From positions 1-20,497 of the forward strand of contig CAMJAO010000011.1 in the NCBI GenBank assembly GCA_946403615.1: a stretch of DNA of 20,497 nucleotides, written 5' to 3'. The notes beneath the pieces were generated by a model. That model was not told the DNA's origin. It saw nothing but the letters and a program-made list of their open reading frames with translations, and made no database searches. Both the position numbers and the translations under genes were made by a program. Positions 1 through 7,717 of the stretch are shown piece after piece; positions within the stretch are counted from its first letter, which is position 1; each line of letters begins with the position of its first letter. This DNA is from an uncultured Prevotellaceae bacterium. Lineage in GTDB: Bacteria; Bacteroidota; Bacteroidia; Bacteroidales; Bacteroidaceae.

Positions 1-898
1 AATCCTCGCATTTGCAGGGGTCGCATGTGCAACCTTCTTTCTCACTGCACTTACAGGGGTTGCATTTACAGTCTGTGCATTTGCACTCCTTTTTCTCGCC
101 CGCGCATTGCTCGTGCATCTTGTCGCAACCAGCCTTGTCCATCACACAGTCCTTATGAGCCTTGTCGCAACCGGCCTTGTCCATCAGGCACTCTTTCTTA
201 CAGGCATCAGCCTTGCAGAGGCTCGGAGCGCACTTGAAAGCGAATGCCAACACAACCACGAGGAAACCGGCCATGAGCAGGGTCACGAAGATATTGCCGA
301 TGACCTTCCAGCGCTTGAACCATACCTTGCCGTTAGCGCCGAGTGTCTGCATAGCACTCCAGAAGCCGTGGGTCAGGTGGAACCAGATGGCAACAATCCA
401 GATGACGTAGAGCACCACATAGACGGGATTGCTAAACGTAGTGATGATCTTGCCGAAGCCGTCGGCGGGAGCCGGGTCATTGTGCAGACAGGGGAACAAC
501 TCGGCAAACATCATGTTATACCAGAAGTTGAAGAGATGGAGCAACAGCCCGAGCAGGATGATGATACCCAGCACCAGCATGTTCTTAGATGCCCACTCCA
601 CCTTGCCTCCGTTGACCGTCGTAGCCACCTCATAGCGGTTGTTACCGCGGGCGCGCCGGTTTTGTGCCGTCAAGATGAAGGCAAAGACGATGTGTATCAC
701 GGCCAGCGCAGCCAGAGCCAGCGTAGCCGCCACTGCATACCAGTTAGCACCGAGCAGTTCGCAGATCGCATTGTAAGCGTGACCTGAGAACAACGCAACG
801 ATGTTCATGCAACAGTGGAACGTCAAAAATAAGATCAGTGCAATGCCCGTGACGGACATCACCACTTTTCTACCAACTGATGAATTAATTAACCACAT
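1..898 (-). CDS. sdhC: Succinate dehydrogenase/fumarate reductase cytochrome b subunit with Cys-rich tail (3' end outside window)
   Basis: Membrane anchor of succinate:quinone oxidoreductase; this family carries heme b and passes electrons between the iron-sulfur subunit and menaquinone. The start is ATG at 898 (MWLINSSVGRKVVMSVTG). 299 codons are visible with no stop. Five hydrophobic spans lie at about residues 13-38, 54-78, 107-131, 157-178 and 199-221. Candidate heme-ligand histidines are H28, H69, H121, H174 and H177. Loops 79-105 (RRARGNNR) and 190-198 (KVWFKRWK) are basic, so by the positive-inside rule the N-terminus is cytoplasmic and the C-terminus periplasmic. The core is of ordinary length for the family, but from C223 onward there is an extra tail of at least 77 residues with 18 cysteines and many lysines. 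Flavoprotein and iron-sulfur genes would be expected further left, outside the window. The family call is confident; the tail function is unknown. Confidence 0.9.
   Translation of the reverse strand, partial: MWLINSSVGRKVVMSVTGIALILFLTFHCCMNIVALFSGHAYNAICELLGANWYAVAATLALAALAVIHIVFAFILTAQNRRARGNNRYEVATTVNGGKVEWASKNMLVLGIIILLGLLLHLFNFWYNMMFAELFPCLHNDPAPADGFGKIITTFSNPVYVVLYVIWIVAIWFHLTHGFWSAMQTLGANGKVWFKRWKVIGNIFVTLLMAGFLVVVLAFAFKCAPSLCKADACKKECLMDKAGCDKAHKDCVMDKAGCDKMHEQCAGEKKECKCTDCKCNPCKCSEKEGCTCDPCKCED
107..190 (-). repeat. Tandem 42-bp duplication encoding a 14-residue Cys repeat in the SdhC tail
   Basis: Two adjacent in-frame units, 190-149 and 148-107, encode residues 237-250 and 251-264. 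Each reads C-x-MDKAG-C-DK followed by five residues that include a histidine. With the flanking residues they place Cys at 237, 244, 251, 258, 265 and 272, exactly seven apart. The units are near-identical in DNA as well as in protein, which suggests internal duplication. Confidence 0.85.
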
Positions 899-1027
899 AA
901 TAGAATTAAATTGATTGAATATTATTTTTTATTTAGTTCGAAAAATATTAAAAGGTAATCAATTGATTTCATAGCACACTAACTCTGAAATCCCCCCAAT
1001 TAGGTATTCCAAAGCCGTTAATGTGTG

Positions 1028-1058
1028 CAAAAATACTATAATTTAATGATAATTCAAA
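1028..1058 (-). promoter_or_regulatory. Predicted promoter of sdhC
   Basis: On the minus strand TTTG (1058-1055) is followed by 19 bp and then TATTTTTG (1035-1028). This is an exact fit to the Bacteroidetes primary sigma consensus TTTG-N19/21-TAnnTTTG. Transcription would begin near 1023, giving an untranslated leader of about 125 nt before the ATG at 898. Confidence 0.65.
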
Positions 1059-1196
1059 GTTTTAAGCGAAAAAAAACGAAGCGACATCTAAAAAACTATC
1101 ATACAAGACATAAAAAATAAACGCGTTTCTTTCACTTTTTCAAATTAAACACTATCTTTCATCGCTATAAACAATACGGAATTGCAAAAGTATTCG

Positions 1197-1204
1197 TAAC
1201 TTTG
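1197..1204 (+). promoter_or_regulatory. Predicted -7 element of mnmG
   Basis: TAACTTTG matches TAnnTTTG perfectly, but no TTTG is found 19-21 bp upstream, so only half of the consensus is present. A transcript from it would start near 1208-1211. That supports ATG 1228, rather than GTG 1210 or ATG 1213, as the mnmG start, with a leader of about 17-20 nt. Confidence 0.45.
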
Positions 1205-1227
1205 CACCAGTGATGGAAAAACAGAAC

Positions 1228-3099
1228 ATGAAGCAATCATACGACGTCATAGTCATCGGAGCGGGCCACGCTGGATGCGAGGCCGCCACAGCCGCCGCCA
1301 ACATGGGGGCGCAGACGCTGTTGGTGACGATGGATATGAACAAGATTGCGCAGATGTCGTGCAATCCCGCCATCGGAGGCATCGCCAAAGGTCAGATCGT
1401 GCGCGAGATTGACGCGCTTGGCGGACAGATGGCGCTGGTGACCGACGCCACAGCCATACAGTTCCGCATGCTCAACCGGTCGAAAGGTCCCGCGGTGTGG
1501 AGTCCCCGTTCGCAGTGCGACCGCGGCAAATTCATCTGGAAATGGCGCGAGGTGCTCGACCACACATCCAACCTCGACATCTGGCAAGACCAGGCCGACG
1601 AACTGCTCGTGGAGAACGGCGAGGCGGTGGGCATTCGCACCATCTGGGGAGCGGAATTCCGGGCCAAGAGCATTATCGTCACCGCCGGCACGTTCCTCAA
1701 CGGATTGTTGCACATCGGCAGAAAACAGGTTCCCGGCGGACGCATCGCCGAACCGGCTGTGCCCCACTTCACCGAGAGCATCACACGCCACGGCATCAGC
1801 ACCGCGCGCATGAAGACCGGCACACCCGTCAGGATTGACAAACGGTCGGTCCACTTCGACGACATGGAGATTCAAATCGGCGAGGACGATTTCCACCAGT
1901 TCAGTTACATGGGTAAACGACGCCCTCTGCAACAGCGCCCCTGTTGGATATGCTACACCAATCCCGAGGTGCACAAAACACTGATGGCAGGCATAGCTGA
2001 CTCGCCCCTCTACAACGGCCAGATACAAAGCATCGGTCCGCGTTACTGCCCGTCCATCGAGACAAAACTGGTCACCTTCCCCGACCGCGAGCAACACCTG
2101 CTGTTTCTCGAACCCGAGGGCGAGGATACCAACGAGATGTACCTCAACGGCTTCTCTTCGAGCATGCCGATGGATGTGCAGATAGCCGCGTTGAGGCATA
2201 TACCCGCCCTTCGCGATGTGAAGGTCTACCGCCCCGGCTATGCCATCGAATACGATTTCTTCGATCCCACCCAACTGCATCACTCTTTGGAGTCGAAGGT
2301 CATCAAGGGACTGTTCCTCGCCGGGCAGGTCAACGGCACTACCGGCTATGAGGAGGCAGGCGGACAAGGCACCGTGGCAGGCATCAACGCCGCCATCCGT
2401 TGCGGCGGCGGCGAGCCCTTCGTCATGCGACGCGACGAGAGTTACATCGGCGTGCTCATCGACGACCTCGTGACCAAAGGCGTGGATGAGCCCTACCGTA
2501 TGTTCACCTCGCGCGCGGAATACCGCATCCTGCTCCGTCAGGACGACGCCGACGCACGGCTCACCGAGCGCGCCTACCACACAGGACTGGCTACACGCGA
2601 ACGCTACGAGTGGTGGACTGAGAAGCGCGACGCCATCCTCCGCATCATACGTTTCTGCGAGGAGAAGCATGTCAAAGCCCGCGACGTGAACGGCGCGTTA
2701 GAGGCGCTGGGCATCACCCCGCTAAGAATGGGGTGCCCGCTCATCGAACTGCTCGGCCGTCCACAGATCACCCTGGCAATGGCGGCAGACATCCTGCCCG
2801 AACTGAAGGCTGTGCTCAACGAACCCGCCAACCGTCGCGAAGAGATTGCCGAGGCGGCAGAGATACGCATCAAATACAAAGGTTACATTGAGCGCGAACG
2901 GCTCGTGGCCGACAAGATGGTTCGCCTGGAGAACATCAAAATCCGGGGCCACTTCGACTACGCCAACCTCAACGCCATCTCTACCGAGGCTCGTCAAAAA
3001 CTCATCAAAATCGACCCCGAGACACTGGCGCAAGCCAGCCGCATACCAGGCGTGTCGCCTTCTGACATCAACGCCATGCTCGTGCTCATGGGAAGATGA
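1228..3099 (+). CDS. mnmG: tRNA uridine-5-carboxymethylaminomethyl synthesis enzyme MnmG (GidA)
   Basis: FAD-dependent enzyme that, with the GTPase MnmE, installs the (carboxymethyl)aminomethyl group on wobble U34 of certain tRNAs. It has 623 residues, a normal family length. The N-terminal dinucleotide-binding motif GAGHAGCEAA follows directly after the chosen start (MKQSYDVIVIGAGHAGCEAA). Family signatures include GPRYCPSIETK near the middle and GLFLAGQVNGTTGYEEAGGQ in the second half; the helical tRNA/MnmE-binding C-terminus is complete. ATG 1228 was chosen because it fits the usual N-terminus and lies just below a -7-like element; GTG 1210 and ATG 1213 are in-frame alternatives adding 6 or 5 residues. 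It heads a same-strand gene block. In many bacteria mnmG lies near the replication origin, which fits the parS sites that follow. Confidence 0.97.
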   Translation: MKQSYDVIVIGAGHAGCEAATAAANMGAQTLLVTMDMNKIAQMSCNPAIGGIAKGQIVREIDALGGQMALVTDATAIQFRMLNRSKGPAVWSPRSQCDRGKFIWKWREVLDHTSNLDIWQDQADELLVENGEAVGIRTIWGAEFRAKSIIVTAGTFLNGLLHIGRKQVPGGRIAEPAVPHFTESITRHGISTARMKTGTPVRIDKRSVHFDDMEIQIGEDDFHQFSYMGKRRPLQQRPCWICYTNPEVHKTLMAGIADSPLYNGQIQSIGPRYCPSIETKLVTFPDREQHLLFLEPEGEDTNEMYLNGFSSSMPMDVQIAALRHIPALRDVKVYRPGYAIEYDFFDPTQLHHSLESKVIKGLFLAGQVNGTTGYEEAGGQGTVAGINAAIRCGGGEPFVMRRDESYIGVLIDDLVTKGVDEPYRMFTSRAEYRILLRQDDADARLTERAYHTGLATRERYEWWTEKRDAILRIIRFCEEKHVKARDVNGALEALGITPLRMGCPLIELLGRPQITLAMAADILPELKAVLNEPANRREEIAEAAEIRIKYKGYIERERLVADKMVRLENIKIRGHFDYANLNAISTEARQKLIKIDPETLAQASRIPGVSPSDINAMLVLMGR

Positions 3100-3221
3100 A
3101 TGACGAATGGTCGGCCAAGACCTATGAAGAATGAGCCGACAAAGAAATCCTTCAAGCGACCCCTACCATTCCTGTCACCCCCCCTAAACGATTGCGAAAA
3201 ATCTTTACAAAATACACAAAT

Positions 3222-3237
3222 TGTTTCACGTGAAACA
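3222..3237. other. parS-like centromere site (ParB binding), perfect consensus
   Basis: TGTTTCACGTGAAACA is a perfect 16-bp palindrome and equals the canonical chromosomal parS site described in Bacillus subtilis and conserved across bacteria. It lies between mnmG and apt, 20 bp upstream of the apt start. Chromosomal parS sites are normally origin-proximal and nucleate ParB spreading for segregation and SMC loading. No parA or parB gene is in this window. Confidence 0.88.
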
Positions 3238-3257
3238 TTCATAAAAACAACATAATA

Positions 3258-3791
3258 ATGAACAACAAAACATTGCTCGAAAACCTCCGTTGCATCCCTG
3301 ACTTCCCCGTGAAGGGAATCAACTTCCGCGACGTGACCACACTGTTCAAGAACGCAGAGTGCCTCCGCATCATGGAGGACGAACTGTACGAGATTTACAA
3401 GGATAAAGGCATCACGAAAATCGTGGGCATCGAGAGCCGCGGCTTCGTCATGGCCTCCGCCCTCGCCACCCGACTTGGGGCCGGTGTGGTGCTCTGCCGC
3501 AAACCCGGCAAACTGCCCGCCGAGACCATACAGGAGAGCTACTCCAAAGAGTACGGAACCGACACCATTGAGATTCACCGCGACGCCATCACGCCCGATG
3601 ACGTGGTACTGCTCCACGATGACCTGCTCGCCACCGGCGGCACAATGAAGGCTGCGCTCAACCTCGTGAAGAAATTCAATCCCAAACAAGTGTATATGAA
3701 TTTCATCATCGAACTGGTGAACGAGGGACTGGACGGACGCAAGCCCTTCGCCGAAGACGACATAGAAATCACATCCCTCCTGGAGATCTAA
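3258..3791 (+). CDS. apt: Adenine phosphoribosyltransferase
   Basis: Cytoplasmic purine-salvage enzyme converting adenine and PRPP to AMP and pyrophosphate. The 177-residue length is normal. Visible signatures are the N-terminal IPDFPVKGINFRDVT segment, IESRGFVMAS near residue 55-65, and the type I PRTase PRPP loop VVLLHDDLLATGGTM at about 114-128. ATG 3258 is the only sensible start; it follows an A-rich stretch without a clear Shine-Dalgarno, as is common in Bacteroidetes. It is flanked by two parS-like sites, so ParB loading may affect its expression (inference). Confidence 0.96.
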   Translation: MNNKTLLENLRCIPDFPVKGINFRDVTTLFKNAECLRIMEDELYEIYKDKGITKIVGIESRGFVMASALATRLGAGVVLCRKPGKLPAETIQESYSKEYGTDTIEIHRDAITPDDVVLLHDDLLATGGTMKAALNLVKKFNPKQVYMNFIIELVNEGLDGRKPFAEDDIEITSLLEI

Positions 3792-3900
3792 GATTGAAGG
3801 ATTGGAATTTGGGGCAACCCGACTACCGTTTTGGCTAACGTCGGAAACGGCACCCGACCAGCACACATTAGCCTCAAATCTCGAACCGCCCACACACGAC
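3792..3900. other. apt-uvrC spacer with traces of degraded 7-bp repeats
   Basis: The left end (3792-3814) resembles the plus-strand heptamer units seen elsewhere (GATTGAA, GGATTGG, AATTTGG). The segment CCTCAAATCTCGAA near 3871-3884 is a reverse-complement relative. CCGTTT and AAACGG near 3827 and 3846 could form a weak hairpin with no T-tract. No gene is seen. Confidence 0.3.
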
Positions 3901-3916
3901 CGTTCCACGTGAAACA
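3901..3916. other. Second parS-like site overlapping the uvrC start
   Basis: CGTTCCACGTGAAACA matches the degenerate parS consensus TGTTNCACGTGAAACA at every position except the first. It ends on the A of the uvrC ATG (3916). It lies 679 bp from the first site with apt between them; clusters of parS within a few kb are typical near bacterial origins. Confidence 0.8.
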
Positions 3917-5742
3917 TGAAAGACCAAACCCACTTAAAAGAAATCGTAGCCAATATGCCCGAGCAACCCGGAAGTTATCAATTTTGGGATGCTCAGGGCG
4001 TCATCATTTATGTTGGTAAGGCGAAGAACCTCAAGCGGCGTGTGTCCTCATATTTTCACAAAGAGGTGGACCGTTTCAAGACCAAGGTGCTGGTCAGCAA
4101 GATTGAGAACATCACCTACACCGTGGTCAAGACCGAGGAGGATGCGTTGCTGTTGGAGAACAGCCTTATCAAGAAATACAACCCGCGCTACAACGTGCTC
4201 TTGAAAGACGGAAAGACCTACCCCAGCATCTGCGTCACCAACGAGTATTTACCACGCATATTCAAGACACGCACCATCAACAAGAAATGGGGAACTTATT
4301 TCGGTCCCTACAGCAACGTGGCGTCGATGTATGCCATATTGGAACTGATCGCCAAGCTCTGCAAACCGCGCTCTTGTCGCATGCCCATCACCGAAGAAGG
4401 CATAAGCAACGGCAGATATAAAGCCTGTCTGGAATACCACATCCACAACTGCAAAGGTCCCTGCATCGGAAAGCAGTCTTGCAACGAATACCAAGAGAGT
4501 ATTCGTCAGGCAAAGGAGATACTGAAAGGCAACACACGCGAGATATCTGACTTCCTCTACGCCGAAATGCAACGACGGGCTGCCAACTTGGAATTCGAGG
4601 AGGCCGAGGCACTGAAACAGCGGTATCTGCTGATCAAGAATTATTGTGCGAAAAGCGAGGTGGTCAGCCACACCATCACCAACGTGGATGTCTTTACCAT
4701 CGTCAACGACAGCGACAGGAAGGTTGCGTTCGTCAACTATATGCATGTGACAAACGGCAGTATCAACCAGGCGTTCACCTACGAATATAAGCGCAAATTA
4801 GACGAGAGCGACGAAGAGCTGTTGCAACTCGCCATCCCGGAGATACGGACACGGTTCGCCAGCACCGCCAAGGAGGTAATCGTACCTTTCGAGATGGAGT
4901 GGGACATCCCGGGCGCCGCCTTTTTCATCCCCCAGAAAGGAGACAAAAAACACTTGTTAGACCTGTCGGAGATGAATGGCAAGCAATATAAATTCGACAG
5001 GCTGAAACGCGCTGAGAAGCTCAATCCCGAACAGAAGCAGACACGGTTGATGAAAGAACTGCAACAAGCGCTGCAACTCGAGAAACTGCCCTACCAGATA
5101 GAATGTTTCGACAACTCCAACATCAGCGGCACAGACGCTGTGGCGGGTTGCGTGGTGTTCAAAGCTCTTAAACCCAGCAAAAAGGACTACCGCAAATACA
5201 ACATCAAAACGGTGACGGGACCAGACGACTATGCCTCGATGCAAGAGGTGGTGCGTCGCCGCTATTCCCGCATGATGGAAGAGGGCACTCCCCTACCCGA
5301 CCTTATCATCACCGACGGCGGAAAAGGGCAGATGGAGGTGGTGCGTCAGGTAGTAGAAGACGAACTGCACCTGAATATACCCATCGCAGGACTGGCCAAA
5401 GACGACCGTCACCGCACCAACGAACTTTTGTTTGGCTTCCCGCCGGTAGTTATAGGCATGAAGACCAATAGCGAACTCTTTCATATCCTCACACGCATAC
5501 AAGACGAGGTACACCGCTACGCCATCACTTTTCACCGCGACAAACGCAGCAAACGGGCATTGCATTCAGCACTCGATGACATCAAAGGCATCGGCCCGAA
5601 GACCGCAGAGGCCCTTTTAAGGCGTTTTAAGAGCGTCAAACGCATTCGGGAGGCATCTCTCCAAGAATTGGAGGAATGCGTCGGCACAGCGAAAGCAAAG
5701 GCCATAAAAGAAGCGTTGAACACTCCTCAAGAGAGGGCGTAA
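3916..5742 (+). CDS. uvrC: Excinuclease ABC subunit C
   Basis: Dual endonuclease of nucleotide excision repair that cuts 3' and then 5' of a lesion in the UvrB-DNA complex. It has 608 residues, full length. Domains in order are GIY-YIG nuclease (about 15-95, with GSYQFWDAQGVIIYVGKAKN), a cysteine cluster (C154, C171, C179, C183, with the 8- and 4-residue spacings seen in E. coli UvrC, where a 4Fe-4S cluster has been reported), a UVR motif binding UvrB (about 205-240), an RNase H-like nuclease (D399 in CFDNSN, D467 in TDGGKGQ, H540 in TFHRD) and helix-hairpin-helix DNA binding (about 553-608, IKGIGPKTAEALL). All catalytic elements look intact. The ATG overlaps the end of a parS-like site. Confidence 0.97.
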   Translation: MKDQTHLKEIVANMPEQPGSYQFWDAQGVIIYVGKAKNLKRRVSSYFHKEVDRFKTKVLVSKIENITYTVVKTEEDALLLENSLIKKYNPRYNVLLKDGKTYPSICVTNEYLPRIFKTRTINKKWGTYFGPYSNVASMYAILELIAKLCKPRSCRMPITEEGISNGRYKACLEYHIHNCKGPCIGKQSCNEYQESIRQAKEILKGNTREISDFLYAEMQRRAANLEFEEAEALKQRYLLIKNYCAKSEVVSHTITNVDVFTIVNDSDRKVAFVNYMHVTNGSINQAFTYEYKRKLDESDEELLQLAIPEIRTRFASTAKEVIVPFEMEWDIPGAAFFIPQKGDKKHLLDLSEMNGKQYKFDRLKRAEKLNPEQKQTRLMKELQQALQLEKLPYQIECFDNSNISGTDAVAGCVVFKALKPSKKDYRKYNIKTVTGPDDYASMQEVVRRRYSRMMEEGTPLPDLIITDGGKGQMEVVRQVVEDELHLNIPIAGLAKDDRHRTNELLFGFPPVVIGMKTNSELFHILTRIQDEVHRYAITFHRDKRSKRALHSALDDIKGIGPKTAEALLRRFKSVKRIREASLQELEECVGTAKAKAIKEALNTPQERA

Positions 5743-5767
5743 GCGGCAAGAGTCATGATACGTCAAG

Positions 5768-5792
5768 AACACTAAACCATAAACACTAAACC
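5768..5792. repeat. Short direct repeat, 14-bp period, upstream of dtd
   Basis: AACACTAAACC occurs at 5768-5778 and again at 5782-5792, offset 14 bp. The reverse complement reads as heptamers of the type GTTTAGT/GTTTATG, similar in period to other repeats in this window. It fills the 61-bp gap between uvrC and dtd. Confidence 0.5.
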
Positions 5793-5803
5793 CTCAACTT
5801 TAC

Positions 5804-6256
5804 ATGCGAGCAGTCATACAACGTGTTTCTGAAGCGTCCGTCACCATTGACGGGCAGGTAAAATCAGCCATCGACAAAGGTTTGTTGGTATTATTGGGTG
5901 TGAGAGCCGATGATACTGATGAAGATATAGACTGGTTGGTGAAAAAAATAGCTGCTTTACGCATTTTCGACGACGACGTGGGTGTGATGAACCGTTCGGT
6001 CATGGACGTGAATGGCGAAATCATGGTTGTCAGTCAGTTCACGCTCATGGCTTCCACCAAAAAAGGCAACCGCCCGTCATATATCCATGCGGCCCCCCAC
6101 TCTATCGCGATACCATGCTATGATCGATTCTGCGAGAAAATGCGGGCAGCCATCGGAAAAGACGTGGCTACGGGAGAATTTGGCGCCGACATGAAAGTTA
6201 GGTTGCTCAACGACGGTCCCGTTACCATCATTATGGACACAAAAAACAAAGAATAA
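5804..6256 (+). CDS. dtd: D-aminoacyl-tRNA deacylase
   Basis: Homodimeric editing enzyme that hydrolyses D-amino acids (and glycine from mischarged tRNA) off tRNA. The 150 residues match the family exactly. It begins with the typical MRAVIQRVSEASVTIDG and carries the active-site motifs SQFTLMASTKKGNRPS (about residues 78-92) and NDGPVT near the C-terminus, the latter containing the Gly-cisPro pair used for chirality proofreading. It lies 61 bp downstream of uvrC and probably shares its transcript. Confidence 0.97.
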   Translation: MRAVIQRVSEASVTIDGQVKSAIDKGLLVLLGVRADDTDEDIDWLVKKIAALRIFDDDVGVMNRSVMDVNGEIMVVSQFTLMASTKKGNRPSYIHAAPHSIAIPCYDRFCEKMRAAIGKDVATGEFGADMKVRLLNDGPVTIIMDTKNKE

Positions 6257-6278
6257 TAAAGGAAAAGGGTAAAAACAC

Positions 6279-6318
6279 CTCAACTCATAAATGACGAATC
6301 TTCCTAAAGACCAAACGA
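6279..6318. repeat. Degenerate 8-bp repeats upstream of the MazG-like gene
   Basis: Read on the minus strand, successive octamers are TCGTTTGG (6318-6311), TCTTTAGG, AAGATTCG, TCATTTAT and GAGTTGAG. The first is a rotation of the GGTCGTTT unit found at 13652-13683 and 18430-18461. The block ends one base before the ATG at 6320. Confidence 0.45.
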
Positions 6319-6319
6319 A

Positions 6320-6655
6320 ATGAAGAAAATTACCATCCTCGAGGCACAACAAATGGTGGACGAATGGATACACCAATATGGGGTCAGATACTTCTCAGAA
6401 CTGACCAATATGGCGTGCCTGACCGAAGAAGTGGGTGAACTGGCACGTATCATCGCCCGAAAATACGGAGACCAGAGTTTCAAAGCGGGCGAAAACACCG
6501 ATTTAGGCGAGGAAATGGCAGATGTGTTGTGGGTATTACTCTGCCTGGCCAACCAAACAGGCGTCGACCTGACCGAGGCATTTCAAAAAAGCATGGACAA
6601 AAAAACACGCCGTGACCCTCTTCGTCATCTCGAAAACCCCAAATTAAAGGCATAA
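6320..6655 (+). CDS. MazG-like nucleotide pyrophosphohydrolase
   Basis: Small all-alpha NTP pyrophosphohydrolase of the MazG/dUTPase-like superfamily, probably hydrolysing non-canonical or excess NTPs to NMP and pyrophosphate. At 111 residues it is a single-domain version. The metal-binding signature is visible as LTEEVGELARIIARKYG (about residues 34-50) and LGEEMADVLWVLLCLAN (about 62-78), giving the ExxE and ExxD acidic pairs. It sits between dtd and deoC. The specific substrate cannot be told from sequence. Confidence 0.88.
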   Translation: MKKITILEAQQMVDEWIHQYGVRYFSELTNMACLTEEVGELARIIARKYGDQSFKAGENTDLGEEMADVLWVLLCLANQTGVDLTEAFQKSMDKKTRRDPLRHLENPKLKA

Positions 6656-6691
6656 AACGCATTATATCATCAATCTTAAATAATTACAACT

Positions 6692-7600
6692 ATGGATCAA
6701 AACAATTTTCAACCCGGAAAGAGCAAATATGAAGAGGCTCTGAGTAAATATGTGACCGATATGGACGATGCGAAGGTTGCGGAAGCCGTTAAAAAAATCA
6801 TCGCAGAGAAAGTGCCGGAAAATGACAATTTAGATGTGAAGAAATTCCTCATGGGAAGCATCGAACTGACTACTTTGAAGACCACAGACAGCGAAGAAAG
6901 TGTATTGGCATTCACCGAAAAAGTAAACCAGTTTGATGAGGCCTACCCTGCCCTACCCCATGTCGCCACTATTTGCGTCTATCCCAATTTCGCCAAAATC
7001 GTGAGTCAGACACTCGAGGTCGACGGCGTGGAAATCGCTTGCGTATCGGGATGTTTCCCCTCTTCACAGTCATTTATTGAGGTAAAAGTGGCAGAAACCA
7101 TGCTCGCCGTGAAAGACGGTGCCACAGAGATAGACATCGTGATGCCAGTAGGAAAATTCCTCAGCGGCGATTACGAAGGCGTCTGCGACGACATTGCTGA
7201 ATTGAAAGAGGCATGCGGTGAGCGTCCCATGAAGGTGATTTTGGAAACAGGTTGTCTGAAAACGGCCTCAAACATCAAAAAAGCATCCATTTTATCAATG
7301 TATGCGGGCGCTGATTACATCAAGACATCCACTGGAAAACTCAATCCCGCAGCCACCCCAGAAGCCGCCTATGTGATGTGCCAGGCTATCAAAGAATATT
7401 ACGACGAGACAGGCATACAAATCGGTTTCAAGCCCGCTGGAGGCTTGAATACAGTCATGGATGCTGTCATTTACTACACCATCGTCAAAGAAGTTTTGGG
7501 TGAAAAATGGCTTACGAACCGCTGGTTCCGCCTCGGCACAAGCCGTTTGGCTAACCTTCTGTTGAGTGAAATACTCGGCGAAGAGAAGAAATTCTTCTAA
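6692..7600 (+). CDS. deoC: Deoxyribose-phosphate aldolase
   Basis: Class I aldolase cleaving 2-deoxyribose-5-phosphate to glyceraldehyde-3-phosphate and acetaldehyde in deoxynucleoside catabolism. It has 302 residues, longer than the ~260-residue E. coli enzyme because of an N-terminal extension of about 50 residues. Catalytic residues are visible: D148 in EIDIVMPVGKF, the Schiff-base lysine K211 in GADYIKTSTGK, and K247 in GFKPAGG. The stop codon is followed within a few bases by the heptamer inverted repeat shared with the convergent ispB. It is the last gene of the rightward block. Confidence 0.95.
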   Translation: MDQNNFQPGKSKYEEALSKYVTDMDDAKVAEAVKKIIAEKVPENDNLDVKKFLMGSIELTTLKTTDSEESVLAFTEKVNQFDEAYPALPHVATICVYPNFAKIVSQTLEVDGVEIACVSGCFPSSQSFIEVKVAETMLAVKDGATEIDIVMPVGKFLSGDYEGVCDDIAELKEACGERPMKVILETGCLKTASNIKKASILSMYAGADYIKTSTGKLNPAATPEAAYVMCQAIKEYYDETGIQIGFKPAGGLNTVMDAVIYYTIVKEVLGEKWLTNRWFRLGTSRLANLLLSEILGEEKKFF

Positions 7601-7611
7601 TTTGGTTTGAA

Positions 7612-7716
7612 ATTTGAGGTTTGAGATTTGAGGTTTAGATTACATTAAAATGAGGTCTTGAATTTATCACAACAGACTAATCAAAAATCTCAAACCTCAA
7701 ATCTTAAACCTCAAAT
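7612..7716. repeat. Heptamer-built inverted repeat between deoC and ispB
   Basis: A 25-bp arm at 7612-7636 (units of GAGGTTT and GAGATTT) is repeated in inverted orientation at 7692-7716 with one mismatch, separated by 55 bp. Further heptamer-like sequence extends both arms outward, and the ispB stop codon (7718-7720) is contiguous with the right arm. It may act as a transcription barrier between the convergent genes; there is no canonical T-tract next to either arm. Confidence 0.75.
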
Positions 7717-7717
7717 C

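Larger units (their letters stand above)
899..1227. other. AT-rich divergent intergenic region between sdhC and mnmG
   Basis: No gene is seen in this 329-bp gap. It holds a consensus promoter for sdhC on the minus strand (1028-1058) and a -7-like element for mnmG on the plus strand (1197-1204). A perfect 12-bp palindrome, AATCAATTGATT, lies at 957-968 inside the predicted sdhC leader. GTG 1210 and ATG 1213 would extend mnmG upstream but probably lie at or near its transcription start. Confidence 0.6.

Noticed and set aside
107..787. Open frame of 226 codons on the plus strand
   Set aside because: It is the antisense shadow of sdhC; the minus-strand frame has clear family sequence and membrane spans.
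1237..2670. Open frame of 477 codons on the minus strand
   Set aside because: It is antisense to mnmG, a product of GC-rich codon bias, with no recognisable domain.
2994..3953. Minus-strand frame of 319 codons covering apt and both parS-like sites
   Set aside because: It is antisense to apt, whose motifs are intact; its composition has no domain-like pattern.
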